NCBI GenBank assembly: GCA_027577595.1
Contig: JANBRJ010000001.1
Coordinates: 1-64,000, forward strand
Source: Coemansia sp. RSA 487
Lineage: Eukaryota > Kickxellomycota > Kickxellomycetes > Kickxellales > Kickxellaceae
Length of the DNA: 64,000 nucleotides
Direction of reading: 5' to 3'
Part shown: piece after piece, positions 41,546 to 52,600 of the stretch
Position numbering within the stretch: the stretch's first letter is position 1
Layout of the letters: every line of letters starts with the position of its first letter
Made by a program: the position numbers and the translations under genes
The notes under the pieces: model-generated
Databases searched by the model: none
What the model was told of the DNA's origin: nothing
The model's input: only the letters and a program-made list of their open reading frames with translations

Positions 41546-44500
41546 ATGGGCGTAGCAGCATTCTATCGCTGGCTTACGCGCAAGTACCCACGAGTCCAGA
41601 GCAATGTTATTGAAACGAAGCCACAAACGGTGAATGGAGTAGTGATTCCAGTTGACGCAACAAATCCAAATCCAAATGGCGAAGAGTTTGACAATTTCTA
41701 TTTGGACATGAACGGCATAGTCCATCCATGCTGTCACCCACAGTTTAAGGAGGCACCAGAGACTGAGGAGGACATGATGCTTGAAGTGTTCAAATGCCTA
41801 GACCGAGTCTTCAACTTGGTACGTCCACGCAAGATTGTGTACATGGCCCTTGATGGCGTCGCGCCCCGCGCAAAGATGAACCAGCAGCGGTCGCGTCGCT
41901 TCCGCGCTGCACAAGAAGCGGAGGAAAAGGAGCAAGAGATGGAGAAATTAGCAGAGGAGATTTTCCAAACCACTGGAGAAAAGCAGCCAATTCCAGAGAA
42001 ACCGTGGGACAGTAATTGCATTACCCCGGGAACGCCATTCATGGAGATGCTTGCAAAGTCGCTGCGCTACTACGTTGTAATGAAGCTAAACACGGATCCT
42101 GCGTGGGAAAATGTCAAGGTTATTCTATCGGACTCCAATGTTCCAGGCGAGGGCGAACACAAAATCATGGACTTTATACGTCGCCAGCGGATGATGCCAG
42201 GCTACAACCCGAACACCTCGCACGTTATATACGGGCTAGACGCCGATCTGATTATGCTATCGCTAGCAACACATGAGCCCAACTTTAGGATCCTTCGCGA
42301 GGATGTCGAATGGGCGCAAAAGCTGAGCAAACCCTGTCGTCGGTGCGGCAAGAAGGGCCACTTTGAGCGCGACTGTGGTGGAAGCAGAAACCCTGCGGCA
42401 GAGGTAAGCCCTGATGCACAGCCATTTGTGTTTGCAAACATCGCAATCCTACGTGAGTACTTGGAGCTCACGTTAAAGCCAGATAAGGCGCTATCTTTCC
42501 CGTTCGACTTGGAGCGTGCGATTGACGACTGGGTGTTTCTGTGCTTTTTTGTTGGTAACGATTTCTTGCCGCACCTACCGTCGCTCGAGATTCGCGAGGG
42601 TGCACTTGAGAAGCTGGTCGAGTTTTGGAAGGCCGAACTGCTCGACAGCGGCGGTTATATCACCCAGTGTGGCGAGGTCGATTTGTTCCGTGTCCAGCCA
42701 ATCATCGACAAGATTGCTGCACTCGAGGAGCAGACGTTCAAGGACCGCAAGTACGAGGAAGATAAGCGCGAGCGTCGCAACGCGAGAAACAATGACCGCA
42801 ATGGCCACGACTCCAACCTGGACGAAGCAGCGAAGCAGATGGCTGTTGTGGCAGCGTCCAACGCACGCAAGCAACGCGAAATCGCCGAAATTGCGCAGAA
42901 GAAAGCCGATGCCAAAAACTTTGCCGCAGCAAGCGAGTTGAAGGCACGCTTAGCTGAACGGAACAACGTGAAAGTACAGACCCCATCGCCGGTTCCGTTT
43001 GCAGAAGACGTAGAGGATGAGGTCGTGGCCTCTGGCTCTACTAATGTCGTCGCTGCCGGAACTAAGCGCCCGCACGAAACCGACGATGAAAGCAATGGCA
43101 TCGATAGTGTTGCCGATAGTGGGAATGGCACTATTGGTGTGGACAACAAATCACAGAAGTCGGAAGCAGCAACAGAGGACAATAAACCTGAGGACGATAA
43201 TGTGGAGCAACCGAAAAAGCGCGCAAAAACCGAAGAACAGGAGGATGACGAGCAGCCTATTGCCACTCCAGACGAGAACGAAAGCGAGGCATCTGATGCT
43301 GTCGATCCTGCTTCCGACCAGGTGAAATTCCATGAGGAAGGCTACAAGCAGCGCTACTACAGCCTCAAATTCCACATTTCGGCCGATGACAAAGAGGGTA
43401 TTAACGATATTGTTGAGCACTATGTGCGCGGGCTGTGCTGGGTTCTCAAGTATTACTACCAGGGATGCGCCTCGTGGGACTGGTATTACCCGTACCACTA
43501 TGCGCCCTTGGCTTCTGATTTTGTCGATCTTGACATGATGTTCGTCGAGTTTGAGGCTAGCGAGCCTATACGTCCGTTTGAGCAGCTGATGAGCGTCCTT
43601 CCTGCACGCAGCAGACACAATTTACCAGAGCCGTTTGGCCCATTAATGACAGAAGACGACAGCCCAATCATTGACTTTTACCCGACCGACTTTCCGCTGG
43701 ACCTCAATGGCAAAAAGTTTTTGTGGCAGGCAGTCATTCTGCTGCCGTTTATCGACAAGCAGCGCTTACTCGACGCGGTCACAAAAGTTTATCCCGAGTT
43801 AAGTCCTGAAGAGTCGGATCGCAACGAGCGAGGCAACGAGGCTCTGTTCGTTGGAAAGAATAACTCATTGTACGAAAATCTTCGCGACTTATACGTGACC
43901 GGAGACCCAGAAAAGAAAACACCCCTGAATCCAAAGAAGAGCGGCCGTATGTCAGGCCTCGTGTCATGTGATCCCACGTATGTATCGCGCACAATGTACG
44001 AATCTCCACTGAAGGCGGCAGGGAAGCCTGACATGGAAGACGTTCACTTTATTTCGGCGCTGTTCCACAATCCACAGCCCGACACTAACCACATGTGTGT
44101 GCTTCTCCCTGGGCTCCAGAAACGCCGTCCCGTTCTCAACTCTGGAGACCACGAGTTTGTTCGCACAGGTGGCAATTCTGGATTTCGTGGTCCACCACGC
44201 AACATGTACAACGAGAACAACCACGATTACAGCCACTTTTACGCTCGGCAAGGCAACGATGTGTCGCGGGACCGTGGGTATGGGCCTCGCCGTTACGACG
44301 AGCGTGGAAATACCAATCCTGAGTACCAAAGGTATTACGGTTCTGGCCGCGGCGGAAGCCGTCCGCCTCGCCCAAACAGACCGCCGATGTACAGGGCGCC
44401 ACCACCACCACCTCCTGGCGCTATTCCATACAGGGGCAATGGATACAGGAACGGTGGCCAGTATGATTCAAGCAACCCTATGCCACCGCCACCGCGCCCA

Positions 44501-44707
44501 ATGGGATACCGGCCATTTGCTGGACGCCCTGCTACGCCGATCGCGCTGCCAACCGTCTCTGGCTCAAAGGCTGACAGCGACAGATACCGTGGTTCAGGCC
44601 ACCATGGTCCTAGCAGGCGTGGCAGTGGCAATTCCAATGGCGGCTATCGCGGCGGTGGATATCGTGGAGGAGGGCACCGCAGTGGCTACCGTGGCAACCA
44701 CCACTGA
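41546..44707 (+). CDS. RAT1: 5'-3' exoribonuclease RAT1/XRN2
   Basis: 1053 residues from ATG 41546 (MGVAAFYRWLTRKYP). It is the nuclear 5'-3' exonuclease that degrades uncapped RNA, trims rRNA and snoRNA precursors and promotes polymerase II termination (torpedo). The N-terminal XRN_N domain has FDNFYLDMNGIVHPCCHP and DSNVPGEGEHKIMDFIRRQR, with the acidic active site. A CCHC zinc knuckle, CRRCGKKGHFERDC, sits near residue 265 as in nuclear Rat1/Xrn2 and not in cytoplasmic Xrn1. The helical XRN_M domain (FCFFVGNDFLPHLPSLEIREGAL) follows, then an acidic and Lys-rich linker (residues about 490-600) and the YYSLKFH...YYYQGCASWDWYYPYHYAP block. The tail, from about residue 890, is rich in Arg/Gly/Pro with RGG-type repeats and polyproline, a probable RNA-binding region. 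No intron is needed. Upstream leader is AT-rich. Confidence 0.96.
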   Translation: MGVAAFYRWLTRKYPRVQSNVIETKPQTVNGVVIPVDATNPNPNGEEFDNFYLDMNGIVHPCCHPQFKEAPETEEDMMLEVFKCLDRVFNLVRPRKIVYMALDGVAPRAKMNQQRSRRFRAAQEAEEKEQEMEKLAEEIFQTTGEKQPIPEKPWDSNCITPGTPFMEMLAKSLRYYVVMKLNTDPAWENVKVILSDSNVPGEGEHKIMDFIRRQRMMPGYNPNTSHVIYGLDADLIMLSLATHEPNFRILREDVEWAQKLSKPCRRCGKKGHFERDCGGSRNPAAEVSPDAQPFVFANIAILREYLELTLKPDKALSFPFDLERAIDDWVFLCFFVGNDFLPHLPSLEIREGALEKLVEFWKAELLDSGGYITQCGEVDLFRVQPIIDKIAALEEQTFKDRKYEEDKRERRNARNNDRNGHDSNLDEAAKQMAVVAASNARKQREIAEIAQKKADAKNFAAASELKARLAERNNVKVQTPSPVPFAEDVEDEVVASGSTNVVAAGTKRPHETDDESNGIDSVADSGNGTIGVDNKSQKSEAATEDNKPEDDNVEQPKKRAKTEEQEDDEQPIATPDENESEASDAVDPASDQVKFHEEGYKQRYYSLKFHISADDKEGINDIVEHYVRGLCWVLKYYYQGCASWDWYYPYHYAPLASDFVDLDMMFVEFEASEPIRPFEQLMSVLPARSRHNLPEPFGPLMTEDDSPIIDFYPTDFPLDLNGKKFLWQAVILLPFIDKQRLLDAVTKVYPELSPEESDRNERGNEALFVGKNNSLYENLRDLYVTGDPEKKTPLNPKKSGRMSGLVSCDPTYVSRTMYESPLKAAGKPDMEDVHFISALFHNPQPDTNHMCVLLPGLQKRRPVLNSGDHEFVRTGGNSGFRGPPRNMYNENNHDYSHFYARQGNDVSRDRGYGPRRYDERGNTNPEYQRYYGSGRGGSRPPRPNRPPMYRAPPPPPPGAIPYRGNGYRNGGQYDSSNPMPPPPRPMGYRPFAGRPATPIALPTVSGSKADSDRYRGSGHHGPSRRGSGNSNGGYRGGGYRGGGHRSGYRGNHH

Positions 44708-45289
44708 GCAAATCCGCTTTTAGCTAGTATTTTTTTTATCTAATTATCGATTTTGCTTTAAAAGTGATGGTACTGTTCTGATGTTCTAAATTTGCTTCCA
44801 TTGATTTACCAAAGCGGATTTATGATCAAGTGGCTTGCATTCGGAACTCTGGACTTTTTTGGCTTTTTGTAAATCACGGCGAATTAGTGCAATGTGTTAA
44901 TGGCCGTTGCAGCACCACCCACCACTTTCGTTGATGAAACCCATTCAATTTTGTTATTTCACGTGACTCTCTATCTGAATTTTGCACCAGTAAAGCAGAA
45001 CCGGGACCAGCCCCTCTATGCGAGCTACCATGACCAGCGTTGGGTCCAACCCGCCTGGACCAGGCTCAAGACCAGATGCACATAGCTCATCTGATTAGAG
45101 CACTGTTGTAGCAGGAAACTATCAACGCAGTTCTAAGAAGCACCACCAGTACCGTGGCCCCAAAAGACTCCTGCGCTCCGCTGTTTCGGCGCATATAGAG
45201 TACTGGTCAACGGATCATTTTCAATGAATGACCAACCAGCCAAAGCGGTTAGTTCTCCAGCTGACACCTTCCATTTCGGCTTCACTTTC
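44708..45289. other. Intergenic between RAT1 and the retroelement relic
   Basis: No intact gene is seen. Around 45083-45105 the sequence ATAGCTCATCTGATTAGAGCA resembles the D-arm/A-box of a tRNA, but no matching acceptor stem or B-box follows; it may be a decayed tRNA-derived element. Confidence 0.4.
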
Positions 45290-45715
45290 CTCCTAAAGGA
45301 AACAAAGAAGATCCCTTTGCTGCCTTGAAGGAACTAGGAATTCCAATTTCCATCGGTGTTGACAAAAGATCCAGATTTACTACTGTTGAAGCAGATAGTA
45401 CTGAAGCGCTGAAGGCGTTCCACGACGTTGACATTTCCATCCAAGAACACCCAGTTCTCTTTAAATGCATTATTCCTTATGAGGACAATATCCTTACGTT
45501 ATTTATAAAAACGTGGCGCCTTTCGACATCATACAAGCAACAAAGGCAGTGAATGCAGTCCTCAAGGAATACGGAGACATTCTTGCCATCTGGTTCAGAG
45601 GGAACTAGTATATCATTGAAACATCCGTCAAACTCATCTTCAAGAAGAAGCCTGGCGTCAGGCTCCCTGGAAAGCTGCTTATTGATAAACACAAATGTCT
45701 AGCCAAGAAGCAATG
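45290..45715 (+). pseudogene. Retroelement ORF1/gag-like relic
   Basis: A conceptual translation reads DPFAALKELGIPISIGVDK, then ADSTEALKAFHDVDISIQEHP, then after a frameshift near 45500 APFDIIQATKAVNAVLKEYGDILAIWFRG, then a stop (45607-45609) and VKLIFKKKPGVRLPGKLL. The organisation, with a nucleic-acid-binding-like beta-alpha domain, recalls the first ORF of fungal non-LTR or gag-like elements, but I cannot name a family. Frameshift and stops show it is not functional. The assignment as mobile-element debris is an inference from decay and style. Confidence 0.35.
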
Positions 45716-46224
45716 AAATCCACATCAACCTAACCTGGTCTGTGCTTGCTGCAAGCCATCCCCTTCTTTGTTGATGGGGTTGGGCTTGATACGATTCGTT
45801 GATCCATTGAGCGTGCACATGCATTTTTTATAGTTGGCTTGTTAATTTTGCGGGGAAATAAATGGCTGAGCATTAGCGAGAGATCATCCGGCTTGAGCGC
45901 AATATACAAAGCAGCCGCCGCCGCCGACGAATTCATTTTGTAATGTTCCGTCCGGACAGACCTAACGCGGCTATTTTCCTTGACCAAAAAAAAAGGAGCT
46001 GGATCAATTTTTTCAATTATGTTTGAAAAAAAAAGCAAAAAAAACTCTCACCCTCTTATCGCGCGATGGGACTTTATATGTTTAAAACTGCATCTGTGGT
46101 CCAGCCTCTTGTCCCCTCTCCTCCCTCTCCTGTGTCTTATCTTGATTTTTTTTATCTCCTTTTGCCCATTATCTTTTTCTACTAGTGCAAGTAACAAAGA
46201 GATATCTGTCAACACACTAAAAAT
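45716..46224. other. Intergenic, PDX1 promoter
   Basis: A- and T-rich tracts near 45987-46045 and T/C-rich sequence to 46190 precede the PDX1 start. No gene is seen. Confidence 0.5.
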
Positions 46225-47166
46225 ATGTCCGACTTTAAGACACCCACAAACCTGACTGGCACTGCGACCGAAGCCGGCTCAAGCGACCATACAGCCACCT
46301 TCAAGGTCAAGACGGGTCTTGCGCAGATGCTCAAGGGCGGCGTTATCATGGATGTCGTCAACGCCGAGCAGGCACGTATTGCCGAGGAGGCAGGGGCCTG
46401 TGCCGTCATGGCGCTCGAGCGCGTGCCAGCAGATATCCGCAAGGACGGCGGCGTTGCGCGCATGTCGGATCCGCAGATGATCAAGGAGATCATCGACGCT
46501 GTCACGATCCCGGTGATGGCCAAGGTGCGCATTGGTCACTTTGTCGAGGCCCAGGTGATCGAGGCAATAGGCGTGGACTACATCGACGAGAGCGAGGTTC
46601 TTACACCCGCAGACGACACATACCACATTGAGAAGCACGACTACAAGATCCCCTTCGTGTGCGGCGCACGCAACCTAGGCGAAGCCCTGCGTCGTATCTC
46701 CGAGGGCGCGGCAATGATCCGCACAAAGGGTGAAGCTGGTACCGGCGACGTTATCCAGGCCGTCAAGCACATGCGCACAATGAACGCACAGATCCGCCAC
46801 GCCCAGTCGCTCGACAAAATGGAGCTGTACAACTACGCCAAGGAACTTGGTGTGTCGATCGAACTTCTCAGGGAGGTTGTCAGACTTGGCCGTCTGCCTG
46901 TTGTCAACTTTGCTGCTGGCGGCGTGGCCACTCCTGCAGATGCTGCTATGATGATGCAGCTTGGCTGTGACGGCGTCTTTGTCGGGTCGGGTATCTTCAA
47001 GAGCGGAAACCCCGCCAAGCGTGCAACTGCCATTGTCAAGGCGGTCACCCATTACAAGGACCCCAAGATCCTTGCCGAAGTCTCTGAGAATCTTGGTGAA
47101 GCTATGGTTGGCATCAACTGCGGTTCGCTCGCAGAGAACGAGCGGCTCGAGATGCGTGGATTCTAA
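46225..47166 (+). CDS. PDX1: Pyridoxal 5'-phosphate synthase subunit PdxS/SNZ/PDX1
   Basis: 313 residues. It combines ribose 5-phosphate, glyceraldehyde 3-phosphate and ammonia (from the PDX2/SNO glutaminase partner) to make PLP, as a dodecamer of (beta/alpha)8 barrels in the cytosol. The family landmarks are intact: [21 protein letters not shown] with the catalytic Asp, K100 in MAKVRIGH (first imine lysine, equivalent to K81 of B. subtilis PdxS) and K168 in [11 protein letters not shown] (second lysine). The phosphate site [16 protein letters not shown]...[10 protein letters not shown] is present. The protein carries an N-terminal extension of about 19 residues relative to bacterial PdxS. 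The partner glutaminase is not in this window. Confidence 0.97.
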   Translation: MSDFKTPTNLTGTATEAGSSDHTATFKVKTGLAQMLKGGVIMDVVNAEQARIAEEAGACAVMALERVPADIRKDGGVARMSDPQMIKEIIDAVTIPVMAKVRIGHFVEAQVIEAIGVDYIDESEVLTPADDTYHIEKHDYKIPFVCGARNLGEALRRISEGAAMIRTKGEAGTGDVIQAVKHMRTMNAQIRHAQSLDKMELYNYAKELGVSIELLREVVRLGRLPVVNFAAGGVATPADAAMMMQLGCDGVFVGSGIFKSGNPAKRATAIVKAVTHYKDPKILAEVSENLGEAMVGINCGSLAENERLEMRGF

Positions 47167-47739
47167 ATTGTCTGCTCGTCTTTATTACTGTTGTTTGATG
47201 TTAGCTATCTATACTATACTCTCCAAAAAAACACAATTCCTTTTGTTTAACATGTCATCTATTGGTAATAGCGTACATGTTCTAAATATCTGGCAAACAA
47301 ACGGGAATATGTAAGCATATAGCGTTTGGTCTTTCTGCTCGAGGTGCTCGCTGTGTAGCTTCTCTTGTTTTGTAAAAAGAGATTTGAATTTTAGCCACCC
47401 ACTTTCATCCTGCACCAAAAACGCATTAGTATACCTAGAGTTCAGAACATGTCTTTTTAAAGATGCTGGCTTTCGTTAATTCGCAAATTATAATATCACA
47501 TAAACAACTTCATGGAAGCAGCAATTATTGTACAATCGCTTTCTAGTCATTCTGCACTCTTATTTTGCCATCAATATATCTTTGTAGGTATTATTGTGGA
47601 AAGCAAAAAAAAGAGACTTTTCCGATTCTTCTTCATTGCACCAAGCAAGTAGTGACATTTGCAAGTTTACTTCCAAAAAGGTTTTCATTTCTTTTCTCTG
47701 TGCTCTAATCGTGATATAGTATATACTTAGTAAATTGAC
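47167..47739. other. Intergenic, no gene seen
   Basis: AT-rich sequence between PDX1 and the frame-disrupted F-box-like gene. Short frames on both strands (for example minus 47560-47886) resemble nothing known. Confidence 0.5.
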
Positions 47740-49497
47740 ATGTCTACAATGCTTGGTTTCCAGTCGCTGCCCCCAGAGATAATCCATGCCATTATCATGA
47801 CAATTGCAAACAGAAAGTTGTATTCGATTGTTAGTGAAATTTATGCATACCCAGCGAAAATAAAAGCACTTTTTGTTTTTGGTCATTTGTGTAGAACCTG
47901 GAGAGATATAATGCTGAGCATAGTATACAATGAATATGTAATAAGCGTTAGCAATTTTTGGACTATGTCCAGAAACCCAAAAGAAACCTATATAATATTA
48001 AACGTACTAACGAGTGCAAACTCGCGCTTTGTTAGGAAACTCGAAATATCTATGAAAGGTTCAGATATTATAAATAACGGATTATTTCAAATGCTTGAAT
48101 CGCCACCGTATTCCAACATATGCTTCCATTCAGCAACACTGGTAAAAATAAATATCTATCTTTCAGATGATTGCACTGGTGAGGTTTTAAATGCGGAAAT
48201 TGATTCCAAAGCCGCACGTTTGTACCAAGCAGTCATAAATCTAGCTCCCAACTTACAGAAAATATCATGTGTATATCAACATGTCATTCTTAAATTATGA
48301 AGGCAATAGTCGAAGCATTAATACTAGATTTGTGGAGATGTTATGCAAACATAGTGCCATGAAGACCATTTCAGTTGACATCAAATCAGGTATATTTGTC
48401 AATTCCCCACTTAAAGCTATAAAAAACATCACCTATATCATGTGCAGCTGGAATTCGGATCCAGATACCGTATTAAGCTTTATACGTTTACATTCAGCAT
48501 CATTGCAAAAAACATTTATAAGGGATATATTATCCAACGATTTGGATGGATTAATTAAAGCCCCTAATGGGAACTCGGTAATATATCCATACGTTACCAA
48601 TTTGATGTTTCGTAGAGACCTCACCCTACTACAGTACAGCGATGATAAAAAAACCAATATTCGAAGGTGTTGTTCCATTTCCACGATTACAACACCTTGA
48701 ATTAGATATGATTTATCCGTTTGGCGACAATGTATTGTTTCGAGGAAATTCTGGCTTAAAGTCACTGAAAATAGAATTCGATACAGATCTATTAAACATA
48801 ATCACACAGCATATGCAATCATCTGAATGTATGTTCAAGTGTTTAAAAAAGATCAAAATTGTTACACAAATCAGCGAGGTTGATGGAAATCACAATTTAA
48901 TTTCACAACACAAAACTACTCATGGATGTCCGAGGTTCAATTGAATGTATTAAAATGTACGATAATGAGCTAATAGATCACTTTGTTACGCAGCTTTCCT
49001 TTAAAAAGCCGTTTTTTAATGTACGCAGTTTGAACTTGAACGAGTACAAGGTATCCCTAAACAACATGTTTGTTATTCTCAGCGCAATGCCCGCTGTCCA
49101 AATAATAAGCAGTGGAATATTTGAGTTACCAGAGCTTGATAAAATCATCGCTAGTTCAGGATGGCTTGATCAGCTCTATACTAGATTTGGTGGTGTGTTC
49201 CATAAGAATATCCAAACCTGGAGGCTTTACTTTGCATTTATATTCATAGAAGCAATAGCAGATTTGGAATATGTGGACGACGTTAATTTATCAGTGCACT
49301 ACAGTATACTTTATGCTTCTATTCTTTCTATCATTTGCCCCAACTTTAAAGGCATTTGGTTGCTACCCAGGTACATGGATACATACTTTGCGGGAATTAA
49401 AGAGAAAATGCAAGAGCTACCATTTAGCACTTATTACAAATGTGTTGAAAGACTGCTGAGGGTAGGTAGCGGTTCTACATCAGCTACATCTACATGA
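47740..49497 (+). pseudogene. F-box/LRR-like protein, interrupted by three frame changes
   Basis: Four consecutive reading segments (47740-48300, about 48269-48700, 48642-48944 and 48922-49497) read as one protein of about 580 residues. The start, MSTMLGFQSLPPEIIHAII...HLCRTWRDIM, is F-box-like (LPxEI followed by a CRxWRD block). The rest looks like irregular leucine-rich repeats (RLQHLELDMIYP, NVRSLNLNEYKV, LKSLKIEFDTD). F-box proteins recruit substrates to SCF ubiquitin ligases. Each segment change shifts the frame in the same direction. At 48648-48654 the shift coincides with a run of seven A, where removing one A restores the frame. No GT-AG introns fit the junctions. Base composition is more AT-rich than neighbouring genes. 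It is either a recent pseudogene or a gene with assembly indels. Confidence 0.55.
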
Positions 49498-49679
49498 CTT
49501 TGTATCCAAACGGGCTATTTCGATTTCTAAGCAACGGTTCTACTTGAATTTGCAGCTTTTAATATTATACCACGTACGTTTTCCTGCTTATTTATAATAG
49601 AAATTTAGCTACAGGTGCTTTTCCTTTCTTTAGGTTGTTATATATTTGTTTGTAAAGAGTTTTTTGCGCATGTTTTTAA

Positions 49680-52600
49680 CTATTGGGCTACTTTTAAGAG
49701 ACCGACAACCCCTGCTTCTTCAGCCAGCTTAAAGAATAGACTGCTTCTGCTTGCAAGGAGATTCTGCGGTGTATCGTACTCAGCAATCTTGCCATCGTCA
49801 AGTACCAGAACAACATCGCTATCAATTACGGTGTTAAGACGATGGGCAATAGTCAGAACTGTACAGTTCTTGAACTCCTTTCTGATCGATTCCTGGATGA
49901 TCGCGTCGGTCGAGTTGTCAATAGCGGCGGTTGCCTCGTCAAGAACCAGGACTTTGGCGCGCTTGAGCAGCGCACGCGCAAGACAGATTAGCTGGCGCTG
50001 ACCGGTGCTAAAGTTGCTGCCGCATTGCGATACCACAAAGTCCAACCCTTCGTCCTTTGAGCGGATAAACTCGGCCAGGTGTGCATGCTGCAGTGCGTCC
50101 CAGATCTTCTGGTCCGAGTAAGTGCTGAAAGGATCCAGGTTCTCGCGCACTGTGCCAGCAAACAGCACCGGATCTTGCGGAATGATCGACAGCTTGCTGC
50201 GCACGTCAAACAGCCCGTACTGCGCAATGTTCTCGCCATCAAGCAGGATCTTGCCTTCTGCGGATTCGACAATGCGGAACAGCGCCAGCGCCAATGAAGA
50301 TTTTCCAGCGCCTGTGCGCCCAACAATGCCGACCTTCTGGGTGGGCATCACACGGAACGTCAGGTTTTTCAGCACCAGATCCAGTTCTTCGCGGTAGCGT
50401 GCCGAGTAGTTCTTGAACTCAACCATTCCTTGTTCGGGCCACGACTTTTGAGGCCTGCTATCCTCTATGACTTCGGGTGCCTCGGATATCAGAAAAGAAT
50501 ACTGCCTCGCCCTCTCGACGGATATAAACGTCAACTCAAGCATCGACATGTTTCGAATACTCGCGTTTAGCACCCCTACAATGGACAATGCATATGTCAG
50601 AGCTAGCCCAACCTGGCTACCACTGATGCTGCCGGAAAAGTGCTGCAGCCCAACTAACAAAACAGCAGTACAGAACATGATGCTGACGCTTATCATGTCG
50701 AGTCGGATTGCTAGCCATCTGTTTGTGCAGAAGTACGTCCACGATGCCCTCATGTAATCCTCTATCCGCTCAGCATATATACGTTCAAACTGTTGTTTGC
50801 GGCCATAAGCCCTGATAGAATCAGCGCCGCAGAGGGCCTCTTCTATGGTGCTAACGGCAATATTTCTTTTCCGGCTGATTATGCGTCGCGTATCTCGCGT
50901 AGTAGGAATAAAATAGGCGCGTAGTTTGCCAAATGCGACCGCCAGCGGCACAAGAAACAAGAGTGAGGGCGGTGCAGGGATGATTATAAGTATTAGGGTA
51001 ATGAGGATTTGTACCAGAGCTTCAATGCTTTTGCTTGCAAATTCGGGCACACTGTCGTCTATCTGGGCTTGATCGCCGCTGAAAAGCCCAAGAATGCGAC
51101 CAACAGGCGTAGAGTCGAAGAACGACATGGGCGACCGCATTATACTCCGCAGCATACGCGCGTGGATGGTCTTTGAAGCGGTTATTGTGCATTTCATCCG
51201 GAGAACAACAAGTGTAGCGGCTACAGCAACCGAGCTCGCCAGTCCAAGCATGCTGTATACCGCCAGGTGCGTCAGCCGATCGCCATGCCCGTCCACTTTG
51301 CCCCTGTCGTTGGAATCGGCCCAGTGTGCAAGCCAAAGCCCGGTGGCGGCGTTAAAGATAAGCGACAAGAGAGCAACAAATACAAGGAGCACAATGTTCC
51401 TCTTTCCGCAAGCATCCACGTAAAACCGGATTGTGTTCCAGCCTATCCAACCTATTACATGTTCTTCGTCAGTGACGATCTTGCACGGAATAGCGTCGTT
51501 GTACGTTGCCGCTTTCTTGTTCCCACTTATGCGAGCAGAAGCAGAAGCGGAAGCAGAGGTAGATACATGAAGCTGCCTGTCCACGTTGGTATCGGGATGC
51601 GAGTGTTCTTGATCTTGGACAGAGCCTCCACACTGGCTTGCAACTGGGCTATTGAATTCGCTGAGTCCATGTCTGAGAAGCTCAAAAAGCTTGCCCTTCC
51701 TTTTCATTGTCTTGAACGATCCGTGATCTACAACTCTACCTTTGTCCAGCATGTAGATATAGTCTGCGGTGTTGAGATGTTGTGTATTATTGGTGACCAA
51801 AATGCGAGCTCTGTCCTTCAGCATCCCGCTTGGTCCGATGACGTGCGAATAGAGGTGCTTGCCGACGTGTGCATCAACAGCAGCCAAAGGATCGTCTAAT
51901 ATGTACACGTCAGCCCTGGAATAGACAGCCCTGGCAAGCGAAACGCGCGCCTTTTGGCCGCCAGACAGGTTGATACCTTTTTCACCAATCTCGGTCATAT
52001 CGCCAGAACGAAAGCTCTCCAGGTCTGGGCACAAAGCACAGGCATCGATAACACGATTGTAGAACTCGTGGTCGTATTTGTTGCCAAACAGGATGTTGTC
52101 GCGCAGCGTTGCATTCATGATCCACGCCTGTTGCGGCACGTACGCAACGGTGCCTTGGACTTTTACAGCGCCCTCGCTCTTGACCAAATCGCCAAGCACT
52201 GCTGAAACAAGCGACGACTTTCCAGAGCCCACACAGCCGATGACTGCAGCTAGTTCGTTTCTTCTGCACTCGATATTAATGTTTTTCAGTGTGGGTTCCT
52301 CCGTGGACAGCCACTTGAACGACCCGTTCTTCACGCTCACAAGAACGTCGCTGCTGCTGGTTGACAGGGAAGGGGCGTCAGCGTATTTCTTAGGATTCGC
52401 TGTGCCTGAGCCAATTTCCTTACTTAGTGCCATGGTTTTTATCCTCGAATACGAGCGGTGTGCATTAATGAAGACGGAAATGACAACCATCCCTTCAGTG
52501 ATGGGCTCCCTGATCAAAAAAAACAGGGACAGCAAGACGAAAATAAGCTGCGAGGTCAGCGGACCGTGCGAGGTACCGTCAAGTATTTCGTACGTGGCGA

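Noticed and set aside
45083-45150. Possible tRNA gene (ATAGCTCATCTGATTAGAGCA resembles a D-arm)
   Set aside because: No complementary acceptor stem and no GGTTCGA-type B-box at the proper distance, so not called as a tRNA.
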